From JBEKYD01 sp049509915 (GTDB taxonomy: Bacteria; Acidobacteriota; Terriglobia; Bryobacterales; Bryobacteraceae): a stretch of 11,297 nt of DNA. The translations under genes and the position numbers were made by a program. Shown here in pieces: positions 1 through 6,739 of the stretch (the stretch's first letter is position 1; each line of letters starts with the position of its first letter). The notes below the pieces were generated by a model. It was not told where the DNA came from. It saw nothing but the letters and a program-made list of their open reading frames with translations, and did no database searches. The stretch is taken from positions 1-11,297 of the forward strand of contig JBEKZL010000238.1 of the NCBI GenBank assembly GCA_049509915.1, read 5' to 3'.

Positions 1-1487
1 TCGAAGCGCTTGGTGGAGAACATGTGCCCGCAGAATTCGGTATTGAGATACAGGGGATGATTGGGCGGCTTCAGCGGGAAGCCGAAGTCGTTCATGGTGA
101 AGACGTCTTCGAGCAGCTCCGAGTTATAGAGGTAGCGAATACCGCCGGTCTGCCTGGTGTCGTCTAGCGAGTGCGCCGACCGGTTGGTGCGCACATAGAA
201 ATCGTGATTGTCCTGCGACTCGTTGATGCGCACGCCCCATAGGATAATGGACGGGTGATTCCAGTCGCGCCGGATCATTTCGCCCACGTTGCGGACGGCA
301 AGGTCCTGCCAGCTCAAGTCGCCGATGTGCTGCCAGCCGGGAATCTCTTCGAGCACCAGCAGTCCGATCTGGTCGCAACGATCAAGAAACGCCGGCGATT
401 GCGGATAGTGGGACGTCCGCACGATGTTGCACTTCAGTTCGCGCCTGAGGATGTCGGCGTCGCGGCGCTGGACGCGCGCGGGCATGGCGCCGCCCACGAA
501 CGGAAACGTCTGATGACGGTCCAGGCCACGCAGTTTCACGTGCTTTCCGTTCAGCATGAATCCGGCCGGCGTGAACCTGGCATCGCGGAAACCGATGGTG
601 GTCGTGTACTCGTCGTTCGAGCCATCGGCGTTCGCGAGCTTCGCCCGCACCTGGTAGAGCTTGGGATGGTCCAGATCCCACAGTTCGACGGGTCCGGCGC
701 GGTCGATCGCGACTTGATGATATTCGCCGGAAGTCTCTACTGGCGCTTCGTGTGTGGCCAAAACATGGTCGCCGTCCCGCAGCTCGACGGTGAGTTTCGC
801 CCCAGCCGCCACCGGTCCGTCCAGCCAGCAGCGGACCTCCAGGCCACGCTCCGGCTCCGCCACCCGAACCGGCCGCGCAAACACATTGGCGATAAATGTC
901 TTGGGCACCACGCGCAGGCGAACGTCGCGATAGATGCCGCCAAACGTGAGGTAGTCGATTCGGCCCCCGAACGGCGGTATGTCGGCGCGCTCGGTGGAGT
1001 CGAGCTTCACCGCGAGAACGTTGTCAGCGTCGAAGTGAAGTTGATCGGTAAGCTCGACCGCAAAAGGCGTATAGCCGCCCCTATACTCCGGGAAGGCGTG
1101 TCCATTGATCGCCACCGTGGAAGCCGTCATGGCGCCATCGAAATCCGCGAACACGCGCTTGCCGCGCCATGCCGCCGGCGCGCGGAAGTGCCTGCGGTAG
1201 ACGGATAGAATCTCGTAGGCGCGATCGTCGAAGCTGTGCCAGGGCAGGCGGACGTTCGAGTGCGGTAAAGTGACGCGCTCGAATTTCGAATCGTCGAAAC
1301 CCGGTTGGAGGGCGGCGTCTTCCCCGTGGCTGTGAAACCGCCAGTTGCGATTCAATTCATAGCTCCGGCTTGCGGCCGGACTGACCGCGCCGCGGCCGGT
1401 CGGGGAGCCGGTCTGGGCTCCCGCCTGAGAAACCGCCGCCGCCGCTCCAACCAGGAACGAGCGTCGATCGAAACTAGAGGTACTCAT
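1..1487 (-). CDS. Glycoside hydrolase family 2 (beta-galactosidase type), Tat-exported, partial
   Basis: The minus strand is open from the ATG at 1487 to the left edge (495 codons seen, C-terminus missing). Residues 7-14 (DRRSFLVG) followed by an Ala-rich stretch form a twin-arginine signal, so a folded enzyme is probably exported. The order fits GH2: a sugar-binding jelly-roll at about 40-195, an immunoglobulin-like sandwich at about 197-300, then the TIM barrel. Barrel signatures are GLDRHQ (321-326), NIVRTSHYP (354-362) and WGVRINES (417-424), where Glu423 matches the acid/base. NTEFCGHMF (482-490) places Glu484 as the likely nucleophile, so both catalytic residues are present. The family hydrolyses beta-galactosides, beta-glucuronides or related glycans; the substrate cannot be read here. 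In-frame ATGs also lie at 1502 and 1526, none with a convincing ribosome binding site; 1487 gives the most usual Tat signal. It is divergent from the permease. Confidence 0.93.
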   Translation of the reverse strand, partial: MSTSSFDRRSFLVGAAAAVSQAGAQTGSPTGRGAVSPAASRSYELNRNWRFHSHGEDAALQPGFDDSKFERVTLPHSNVRLPWHSFDDRAYEILSVYRRHFRAPAAWRGKRVFADFDGAMTASTVAINGHAFPEYRGGYTPFAVELTDQLHFDADNVLAVKLDSTERADIPPFGGRIDYLTFGGIYRDVRLRVVPKTFIANVFARPVRVAEPERGLEVRCWLDGPVAAGAKLTVELRDGDHVLATHEAPVETSGEYHQVAIDRAGPVELWDLDHPKLYQVRAKLANADGSNDEYTTTIGFRDARFTPAGFMLNGKHVKLRGLDRHQTFPFVGGAMPARVQRRDADILRRELKCNIVRTSHYPQSPAFLDRCDQIGLLVLEEIPGWQHIGDLSWQDLAVRNVGEMIRRDWNHPSIILWGVRINESQDNHDFYVRTNRSAHSLDDTRQTGGIRYLYNSELLEDVFTMNDFGFPLKPPNHPLYLNTEFCGHMFSTKRF

Positions 1488-1555
1488 AAGACGCAACAAC
1501 ATATCACACGGCAGGTTCAAGCGCATTCAGCCTGGGGGGTGGAGGTTGCCCAGAG

Positions 1556-1592
1556 GCGTCGAGACAAGAGTAGACCAGACTCGACTCGACGC
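1556..1592. repeat. Inverted repeat in the GH2/permease divergent gap
   Basis: GCGTCGAG (1556-1563) is repeated in inverted form as CTCGACGC (1585-1592), with 21 bases between. The right arm is partly duplicated (CTCGACTCGAC at 1580-1590). The 162-base gap must hold both start regions, so an operator is possible, but I found no convincing -35/-10 pair on either strand. Function is unproven. Confidence 0.35.
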
Positions 1593-1649
1593 TCGTGCCT
1601 TTTGTGGCGGCGGCGGCCGGGGGACAGTCTGGTGCGGTAGGCTATCCGG

Positions 1650-3020
1650 ATGGACAGCCAAACCGCGGAACCGCGCGGTCTTCACCGGGAACTCGGGCTC
1701 ACCGACCTGGTGCTGGCCCAGGTGCTGAACGTGGTCGGTTCGTCGTGGGTAGGAATTGCCGCCAGGCTCGGCCGCGCCCACACGGTCTTCTGGCTGGCGG
1801 CGATGGCGCTGTTCTATCTGCCGCTGGCCGCCGTAGTCGTGTCGCTCAACCGGCTCATGCCTCTCGAAGGCGGCCTCTACCAATGGGCCAAAGCCGGATT
1901 CGGTGAAATGACCGGTTTCCTGACGGCCTGGAATCTGTGGTTTTACGCCGTGGTATCCGCCGCGTCTATTCTGTTCGTCATCCCCACCGACATCTCGTTC
2001 ATGATTGGCCCCGGCGCGGCCTGGCTGCCGGGAAACAGGCTGGCAGCCCCGGCTCTGATCGGCGTCGCCATGGCCGCTATTACCTTGGTTGCCATCCACG
2101 GCCTCGACATCGCCAAATGGCTGCACAACTCCGGCAGCGTGATGATCCTGACGGCCTACGTCATCCTGATTAGCCTGCCGGTTTGGGCGCTGATGCGCGG
2201 CACCATTCAGCATTACGATCCCCTGCCCTGGGCATGGCCCAGATTGAACTCGTACAGCCTGGCGGTGTTCGGCCAGATGTCGGTGGGCGGGTTGAGCGGT
2301 TTCGAATACGTGGCCATTCTGGCCGGCGAATGCCGCCGCCCGGAAAAGACCATCGGCCGCAGTGTGGTGATTGCCACGCCCATCATCGCGCTGATGTTCA
2401 TCCTCGGCACCAGTTCCGTACTGGCGTTCCTCTCCGCTCAGAACATCAACGTGATCGGCCCGATTCCGCAGACCATGCGTGCCGCCATGGGCCCCGGCAT
2501 GGCGCCATTCGCCATTCTTCTGCTGCTCGGCCGCGCCGTCGCCGCCGCCAGCCTGCTGTTCACCGGCTTGACGCGCCTGCCCATGACGGCCGGCTGGGAC
2601 CGCCTGGTGCCCGCCTGGTTCTCGCGGCTCGACCCGCGCCGCGGCACGCCCGTCCGTTCCATCCTGTTCACCGCCGCGCTGATGATGGCGCTCATCTTGC
2701 TGAGCATGCTGGGCGTGCGCGAGCAGGAAGCCAGCCAGTTGCTGACCGTGGCCTCGACCGCCCACTACGCCATTGCCTACGCCGCGCTGTTCGCCATCCC
2801 GCTACTCGGTGCCCGTGCACTGGTGACGCGCCTTCCGGCCTGGCTCAAATTCCCCGCCGCGGCCGGCCTGGCTACCAGCCTGGTGAGCCTGGCCATCACC
2901 ATCCGTCCGATCGTCGACGTGGTCAGCCGCACGGCCTACGCCGCCAAAATCTGTACGGTAGTGGTGATCGTCAACGGCCTCGGCGTCCTGATCTACCGCG
3001 CGAGACCGGGCAGCCGGTAA
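1650..3020 (+). CDS. APC superfamily amino acid/polyamine-type permease
   Basis: A 456-residue, very hydrophobic protein with about 12 predicted membrane helices, the usual length and build of APC transporters in the inner membrane. Helix 1 carries VGSSWVG (29-35), in the place of the glycine-rich substrate-binding break of this fold. PLEGGLYQWAKAGFGEMTGF (71-90) is the conserved helix 2-3 region. GFEYVAILAGECRRPEKTIG (217-236) is the helix 6 region and the loop after it, where family members carry E..(N/R)P...I. RLPMTAGWDRLVPAWF (309-324) is the typical cytoplasmic loop between helices 8 and 9. These point to proton- or sodium-coupled uptake, or exchange, of an amino acid or amine; the substrate cannot be told from sequence. 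The ATG at 1650 has only a weak TAGG upstream. It stands alone, divergent from the GH2 gene, and the next gene has its own promoter. Confidence 0.9.
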   Translation: MDSQTAEPRGLHRELGLTDLVLAQVLNVVGSSWVGIAARLGRAHTVFWLAAMALFYLPLAAVVVSLNRLMPLEGGLYQWAKAGFGEMTGFLTAWNLWFYAVVSAASILFVIPTDISFMIGPGAAWLPGNRLAAPALIGVAMAAITLVAIHGLDIAKWLHNSGSVMILTAYVILISLPVWALMRGTIQHYDPLPWAWPRLNSYSLAVFGQMSVGGLSGFEYVAILAGECRRPEKTIGRSVVIATPIIALMFILGTSSVLAFLSAQNINVIGPIPQTMRAAMGPGMAPFAILLLLGRAVAAASLLFTGLTRLPMTAGWDRLVPAWFSRLDPRRGTPVRSILFTAALMMALILLSMLGVREQEASQLLTVASTAHYAIAYAALFAIPLLGARALVTRLPAWLKFPAAAGLATSLVSLAITIRPIVDVVSRTAYAAKICTVVVIVNGLGVLIYRARPGSR

Positions 3021-3039
3021 GGGCCCTTTTGCAACAGGA

Positions 3040-3068
3040 TGGACTTCCGAGCCCGAGTGGCTTACAAT
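3040..3068 (+). promoter_or_regulatory. Candidate sigma-70-type promoter of the STN-like gene
   Basis: TGGACT (3040-3045, 4 of 6 to consensus) and TACAAT (3063-3068, 5 of 6) are separated by 17 bases. Transcription would begin near 3075, just upstream of the ribosome binding site GAGGTGG (3080-3086). This suggests the small gene is not only a read-through product of the permease gene. Confidence 0.5.
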
Positions 3069-3088
3069 ATACTTGGTCTGAGGTGGCC

Positions 3089-3502
3089 ATGAGGGCACGC
3101 CTGGTTTTCGGCATGATTGCGATCGCCGGGATCGAAGCCTGGCTTCCGGCTGCCCCACTTCAAGCCCAAATCACTCCGCTCCAAGCTGGCCCGGCTCCGA
3201 GCCAGGCACCCGCCGAAATGCGGATCACGGACAGCCGGTTGGACGCGAAGGTTTCTTACGGCGTCACCCAGAAGCGCGTACAGTACGTGGTATCCGATCT
3301 GGGACAGCAGGTCGGCCTCAGATACAACTGGAGGAAGTCGTACCGGCACACCCGTCCGCTTTGCCTTCGGTCCCTGCACAACGTGGTGATCGAGGACGAG
3401 CCGTTTCGGCAGGCCATCGCCGAAGTCCTTTCGCCGCTGGGACTGCGCTACCGGATCGAAAACGACGAAATCGTTTTGTATCGCCAACGGCGGCCAAAAT
3501 AG
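3089..3502 (+). CDS. Small secreted STN-like (secretin/TonB short N-terminal) domain protein
   Basis: A 137-residue protein. Residues 1-26 form a signal peptide with a hydrophobic core and a possible cleavage site after PLQA (23-26). The mature part has two similar units: VQYVVSDLGQQVGLRYNW at about 65-82, and FRQAIAEVLSPLGLRYRI at about 106-123 followed by NDEIVLY. This pattern of an amphipathic helix, a glycine turn and a beta-strand resembles STN and secretin N-terminal domains. In larger proteins these sit in the periplasm and bind partners in secretin pores or TonB receptors. Here the domain stands alone, so its partner is unknown. The ATG at 3089 is fixed by the ribosome binding site GAGGTGG five bases before the coding start region and by the signal peptide. 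It ends 15 bases from the convergent VWFA-related gene. The domain call is by pattern and is moderate. Confidence 0.72.
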   Translation: MRARLVFGMIAIAGIEAWLPAAPLQAQITPLQAGPAPSQAPAEMRITDSRLDAKVSYGVTQKRVQYVVSDLGQQVGLRYNWRKSYRHTRPLCLRSLHNVVIEDEPFRQAIAEVLSPLGLRYRIENDEIVLYRQRRPK

Positions 3503-3517
3503 GCGGCGGGTTGAATT

Positions 3518-4684
3518 CTATTCCACTTCCCTTGGCGCCTTATATCCCGATTTGGTCAGCACCGCATATTTCACCGGCTTTCCCTTGTCGTCCTTGAACG
3601 CCATGGGATTGCCGTTTTCGTCGATCAGTTCGACCTTGATCTTGCGATAGCTGCCGTCGTGCACTTTATTGCTCGAGGTGTACGAGAGCACGTACTGGTT
3701 TCTCAGCGATTGCTCCACCTGCTGGAATATTTCCGGATTCTCCCCCTGGAACCGGGGGAAAAATGCCATCCCGCCCGATTCCTTGGCGAAGGTGCGCATC
3801 TCGTTGTCCGCCTGCAGGTATTCCATGTCCTGGCCGCCGCCCATGCGCCCGCGCGCGTCGGCCATGATGCGGAGCGTCTGCATCAGCCCGATGGCATAGA
3901 TCGGCACGCCGGCTTCCTGCACGATCTTGCGCGTCTTGTCGAAAGTGAGTTTGCTGAACGTATCGACCCCGGAGGAGATTAGCAGAATCGCCTTCCGCCC
4001 TTCGATTCCGGACATGCGGTCGCAGGTATCGGTAAGGGCGTCGAACAGGTTGGCTTCCTGCCAGGCCGGAATGGTCAGCCGCTGGAGAGCTTCGTGGGTC
4101 TGGTTGCGGTCAGTGGAAAAATCGGAGAGGATCTCCGGCTTCATGTCATAAGCGATTACCGCCACGAAATCCTGCGGCTTCAGGGTGCTGGCAAAACCCC
4201 AAGCCAGATTGAGCGTCTGAAACCAGGTCGGGCCGTACAGCCGCTGAAACTTGTTGCTGAACTCGATCAGCATGGCGACGGTCAGCGGCGCTTCCCCCAT
4301 GTTGACCTGGCGAAGCTGCTGCGGGACGTTATCCTCCAGCACGCGAAATCTGGAGGGCGGAATCCCCGGCAGGAAATGGCCCTTGGTGTCCACCACGGAA
4401 ACGTCCAGCGTCACCACGTCCACATCGGTCTTGAAGTTCGCCAGACCGGTGGTGTTGGGACTCTTCTTATATTGGGATGGAATCTTGGGAAGGTCGGTAT
4501 CGGTGCTGGTGCCCGTGCTGGTGTCGCTCGCGCCCGAAGCAGAACTGTCTGCCGGAGGCTGCTTCGGTTTCGAAACGGTCGGCCCGGGATCCTTCAGCGG
4601 GCCCTGCTCCTGGGCAAGGGTCAGGCTGGCGAGCAACCCGGCCAGTATCGCCGCGCACATTAGAAAAGCTTTGGATGGTCGCAT
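3518..4684 (-). CDS. Secreted VWFA-related protein (Acidobacteria type)
   Basis: A 388-residue protein with a signal peptide (about 1-24, core FLMCAAILAGLLASLTLA), a Pro/Ser/Thr-rich linker to about residue 78, and then the compact start typical of the acidobacterial VWFA-related family (TIGR03436-like): VDVVTLDVSVVDTKGHFLPG (88-107) and FRVLEDNVPQQL (113-124). The von Willebrand A fold runs from about 134 to 335, and the family ending YVLSYTSSN is at 331-339. Such proteins are exported and probably bind proteins; their roles are largely unknown. The metal site looks degenerate: the usual DxSxS is EFSNK (141-145), and the later Asp strand reads ISSGVD (236-241). The ATG at 4684 is set by the signal peptide. 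The gene is divergent from htrA and convergent with the STN-like gene. Confidence 0.88.
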   Translation of the reverse strand: MRPSKAFLMCAAILAGLLASLTLAQEQGPLKDPGPTVSKPKQPPADSSASGASDTSTGTSTDTDLPKIPSQYKKSPNTTGLANFKTDVDVVTLDVSVVDTKGHFLPGIPPSRFRVLEDNVPQQLRQVNMGEAPLTVAMLIEFSNKFQRLYGPTWFQTLNLAWGFASTLKPQDFVAVIAYDMKPEILSDFSTDRNQTHEALQRLTIPAWQEANLFDALTDTCDRMSGIEGRKAILLISSGVDTFSKLTFDKTRKIVQEAGVPIYAIGLMQTLRIMADARGRMGGGQDMEYLQADNEMRTFAKESGGMAFFPRFQGENPEIFQQVEQSLRNQYVLSYTSSNKVHDGSYRKIKVELIDENGNPMAFKDDKGKPVKYAVLTKSGYKAPREVE

Positions 4685-4690
4685 AGGCGC

Positions 4691-4708
4691 ACTTCTGAAG
4701 TCACTATA
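4691..4708 (-). promoter_or_regulatory. Possible -10 box and dyad upstream of the VWFA-related gene
   Basis: On the minus strand TATAGT (complement of 4703-4708) matches a -10 box at 5 of 6 positions. Beside it, on the gene side, ACTTC-T-GAAGT (4691-4701) is an 11-base dyad. I found no good -35 box. If the -10 is real, the dyad would lie near the transcript start. Confidence 0.3.
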
Positions 4709-4805
4709 TCAAACAGAGCTACAACAGACGGAGACGCATGGCGTACCGGGCAGGTTGCGTTGGGCGCAGCAAGCCATCCCCAGGCGCCTAAGGCGTAATT
4801 ACCGA

Positions 4806-4819
4806 CTCGTCGTGACGAG
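4806..4819. repeat. Perfect dyad upstream of htrA
   Basis: CTCGTC (4806-4811) and GACGAG (4814-4819) form a perfect inverted repeat with a 2-base centre, in the 208-base divergent region between the VWFA-related gene and htrA. It has the size of a small operator. A shorter palindrome, AGGCGCCT, lies at 4782-4789. No clear promoter was found next to either, so a regulatory role is only possible. Confidence 0.35.
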
Positions 4820-4854
4820 ACCCCCAGCGCGGTGGTGCGTCCGTAATAGTGTAA

Positions 4855-4873
4855 GCCCGCAACTGAAGCGGGC
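4855..4873 (+). repeat. Hairpin just upstream of the htrA ribosome binding site
   Basis: GCCCGC (4855-4860) and GCGGGC (4868-4873) are perfect inverted arms around the 7-base loop aactgaa. The stem ends ten bases before the AGGAGG site and has no T-run, so it is not an intrinsic terminator. In an mRNA leader it could affect stability or translation. Confidence 0.4.
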
Positions 4874-4882
4874 GCGGATTCT

Positions 4883-4888
4883 AGGAGG
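4883..4888 (+). promoter_or_regulatory. Consensus ribosome binding site of htrA
   Basis: AGGAGG, four bases before the ATG at 4893. It decides the start: the frame is open much further upstream, but this site and the signal sequence that follows mark the real beginning. Confidence 0.85.
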
Positions 4889-4892
4889 CTAC

Positions 4893-6362
4893 ATGAAAAT
4901 CGACACAATTTTGAGACGCCCGATGGCTTGGGCACTCGCGGCGGCTCTCGGGCTCGGCGGTCTGGCGTTGGCGGCAGCCGACCACCTGGGTGCGCTTAAC
5001 CCGCCCGCTACATTTAAGTATGCCAGCGCGGACGAGCCCGCGGCTCACGCCGGTTTTGCGCCCGTGGTAAAACGCGTGCTTCCCGCCGTGGTAAACATTT
5101 CCTCGACTAAGGTAATCAAGACTTCGGGCCAGATGAATCCCCAAATGGATCCTATGTTCCGCCAGTTTTTCGGCGACGACAGCCCGTTCGGCGGCGGCCG
5201 CCAATCGGCGCCCAGGTCTCAGCGCGAGCAGGGTCTGGGCTCCGGCGTAATTGTCAGCCCGGAAGGCTATATCCTGACCAATAACCACGTCGTCGACGGC
5301 GCTACCGACGTGCGCGTCACCCTCTCCGACAAGCGCGAATTCAAAGCCCGCGTAGTGGGCACCGATGCCAAGACCGACATAGCAGTACTCAAGATCGACG
5401 CTGACAGTCTGCCCTCGTTAGTCATCGGCAATTCCAATAAACTCGAAGTCGGCGATTACGTCCTGGCCATCGGCAATCCGTTCGGCTTGGGCGGGACCGT
5501 GACCATGGGGATCGTCAGCGCCACCGGGCGCTCCAATCTGGGTATCGAACAGTACGAAGATTTCATCCAAACCGATGCGCCCATCAATCCGGGCAATTCC
5601 GGCGGCGCTCTGGTCAACGACCGCGGCGAGTTGGTGGGCATCAACACCGCCATCCTGGCCAACGGCTCGGAAGGTAATCAGGGCATTGGTTTCGCCGTGC
5701 CGCTTTCGGTCGCCCGTAACGTGATGGATCAGATCCTGCACAACGGCAAAGTGGTCCGCGCTTATCTGGGTGTGATGTCGGAACCTGTGACTCCGGCCCT
5801 CGCCAAGGCGTTCCATGCGGATAGAGTGGGCGGCGCGCTGGTGAGTTCGGTTTCGCCCGACAGCCCGGCGGCGCACGCCGGCATCGAGAAGGGCGATATT
5901 ATTCTGGCCGTCGACGGGCAGCCGGTTGTCGACAGCGCTCAGCTCGCCATGCATATTTCGCTGATGCAGCCCGGCACAGACGTCACCGTCAAAGTGCTGC
6001 GCGATGGTTCTGAACGCACCGTGAACGCGAAACTGGCCGAACTCCCAACGGAAACCGCCAAGCTCGACCGCCCCGATCATGAAACCGATCGCGCCCTGGA
6101 CGGCGTTTCGGTGGAGAACGTCACCGCCCGCACCGCTCGCCAGCTTGGCTTGCCGGAAACGGCCTCGGGCGTAGTGGTCACTCAAATCGATCCGTCCAGC
6201 GAGGCCGCCGATTCCGGCCTGCGCCGCGGCGACCTGATCCAGGAAGTGAACCGCAAGCCCGTGCGCAACGTGGAGGATTTTCAGAATGCGTTGCGCAATT
6301 CCAAAGACCAGACCCTCCTGCTGGTCAACCGCGACGGTAATTCCCTCTACCTGGCCGTGTAG
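4893..6362 (+). CDS. htrA: HtrA/DegP-type periplasmic serine protease with two PDZ domains
   Basis: A 489-residue protein of normal DegP/DegQ length. An N-terminal hydrophobic segment (about 11-29) is a signal peptide or membrane anchor, placing it in the periplasm. The trypsin-like domain spans about 55-285. Its catalytic triad is complete: His132 in TNNHVV, Asp162 in TDIAVLK and Ser236 in GNSGG. The loop at 78-112 (Met/Gln, then Gly/Ser/Arg-rich) matches the LA loop region of DegP-like proteins. PDZ1 runs from about 289 to 375 (YLGVMSEPV; AGIEKGDIILAVDG) and PDZ2 from about 404 to 487 (SGLRRGDLIQEVNRKPV). The family degrades or holds misfolded envelope proteins and assembles into higher oligomers. 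The gene appears monocistronic: it is divergent from the VWFA-related gene and followed by a strong terminator. No sigma-E-like promoter was recognised. Confidence 0.96.
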   Translation: MKIDTILRRPMAWALAAALGLGGLALAAADHLGALNPPATFKYASADEPAAHAGFAPVVKRVLPAVVNISSTKVIKTSGQMNPQMDPMFRQFFGDDSPFGGGRQSAPRSQREQGLGSGVIVSPEGYILTNNHVVDGATDVRVTLSDKREFKARVVGTDAKTDIAVLKIDADSLPSLVIGNSNKLEVGDYVLAIGNPFGLGGTVTMGIVSATGRSNLGIEQYEDFIQTDAPINPGNSGGALVNDRGELVGINTAILANGSEGNQGIGFAVPLSVARNVMDQILHNGKVVRAYLGVMSEPVTPALAKAFHADRVGGALVSSVSPDSPAAHAGIEKGDIILAVDGQPVVDSAQLAMHISLMQPGTDVTVKVLRDGSERTVNAKLAELPTETAKLDRPDHETDRALDGVSVENVTARTARQLGLPETASGVVVTQIDPSSEAADSGLRRGDLIQEVNRKPVRNVEDFQNALRNSKDQTLLLVNRDGNSLYLAV

Positions 6363-6375
6363 GTACATTGTGATG

Positions 6376-6409
6376 GGGCAGGCGGTTCCGGTTCCGCCTG
6401 CCCTTTTTT
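6376..6409 (+). terminator. Rho-independent terminator of htrA
   Basis: GGGCAGGCGG (6376-6385) pairs perfectly with CCGCCTGCCC (6394-6403) around an 8-base loop, followed directly by six T (6404-6409). It begins 13 bases after the htrA stop codon. Confidence 0.95.
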
Positions 6410-6442
6410 CTCTTCATGGTCGAAGATGGCCAACCGAGTCTT

Positions 6443-6475
6443 TGAAAAAACAAATCCCCCCTCTGAAAAAACAAA
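6443..6475. repeat. Direct repeat of a 12-base A-tract element, 21-base period
   Basis: TGAAAAAACAAA occurs at 6443-6454 and again at 6464-6475, each followed by a run of C (with one T first in copy 1). The 21-base period is two helical turns, so both A-tracts face the same side of DNA. They lie 23 to 55 bases upstream of a candidate promoter, a position suited to a regulator or an intrinsic bend. Confidence 0.5.
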
Positions 6476-6497
6476 CCCCATTCGTCAGTCACAGAAC

Positions 6498-6527
6498 TTG
6501 GAAATATTTTTAAGTAATTGATAAAAT
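6498..6527 (+). promoter_or_regulatory. Candidate promoter of the methyltransferase leader
   Basis: TTGGAA (6498-6503, 4 of 6) and TAAAAT (6522-6527, 5 of 6) are 18 bases apart, inside a sharply AT-rich island (about 6501-6543). The -10 is framed by the inverted repeat TTAAGT (6510-6515) / ACTTAA (6531-6536), a possible operator. Transcription would start near 6534 and give a leader of about 205 bases. Confidence 0.45.
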
Positions 6528-6590
6528 TGCACTTAACTAAAATCCGCAACACCGGCACGGGCAACTTTCCAGTACCCGAATGTTACAACT

Positions 6591-6678
6591 GCGGACAGGG
6601 GAGAGAAGTTCGGAGCTTCTCTCCCGCTGTCGCGCGCGGCGCCGGTCCTTGGGGCGGGACCTGGCGCCCGCGGCAGCG
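6591..6678 (+). promoter_or_regulatory. Tandem hairpins with a shared strand in the methyltransferase leader
   Basis: Hairpin I has a perfect 10-bp stem, GGGAGAGAAG (6599-6608) with CTTCTCTCCC (6616-6625). It can grow to 17 bp by pairing 6591-6598 with 6627-6633, with one-base bulges at 6593 and 6626. Hairpin II pairs CGCTGTCGCG (6625-6634) with CGCGGCAGCG (6669-6678), with one G-U pair. After a 3-base bulge it pairs GGCGCCGGTCC (6638-6648) with 6657-6668, with T6662 bulged. Bases 6627-6633 are thus claimed by both structures, so extended I and complete II exclude each other. There is no T-run, so this is not a simple terminator. It could be a regulatory leader, a processed RNA or a REP-type palindrome. 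No known riboswitch family was recognised. Confidence 0.55.
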
Positions 6679-6739
6679 CGGCGCCTCGCCAAATTCTCCC
6701 AAACCCACCGGAGCCCTTGCCTGCCGCATAATATTACCC

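Larger units (their letters stand above)
6410..6739 (+). other. Long intergenic leader between htrA and the methyltransferase gene
   Basis: 330 bases without a supported gene. From left to right it holds the paired A-tract repeats, an AT-rich island with a candidate promoter, a plain stretch (6544-6590), two tandem hairpins (6591-6678), a further GGCGCC (6680-6685), and a C-rich stretch up to the GTG start. The methyltransferase frame stays open back to an ATG at 6518, but the product of that extension has no recognisable family features and would be translated through the hairpins, so I treat it as noncoding. Confidence 0.6.

Noticed and set aside
255..1208. Long open frame on the plus strand, about 317 codons
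   Set aside because: It is the antisense shadow of the GH2 gene, whose conserved catalytic motifs are all on the minus strand.
1527..2765. Long open frame on the minus strand, about 412 codons
   Set aside because: Its His/Gln/Gly/Arg-rich product has no family features and it lies opposite the clearly coding APC permease.
3008..3030. Possible terminator at the end of the permease gene (GGGC ... GCCC then TTTT)
   Set aside because: Only a four-base stem overlapping the stop codon; too weak to call.
4251..4892. Upstream extension of the htrA frame
   Set aside because: It overlaps the VWFA-related gene in antisense. The AGGAGG site and signal sequence at 4893 mark the true start.
5418..6368. 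Minus-strand open frame of about 316 codons
   Set aside because: Antisense to the protease domain and PDZ domains of htrA; a product of high GC and codon bias only.
6518..6739. ATG at 6518 as the methyltransferase start, adding 74 residues
   Set aside because: The extension has no recognised similarity, spans the hairpins and begins inside the candidate promoter; family homology begins at the GTG at 6740.
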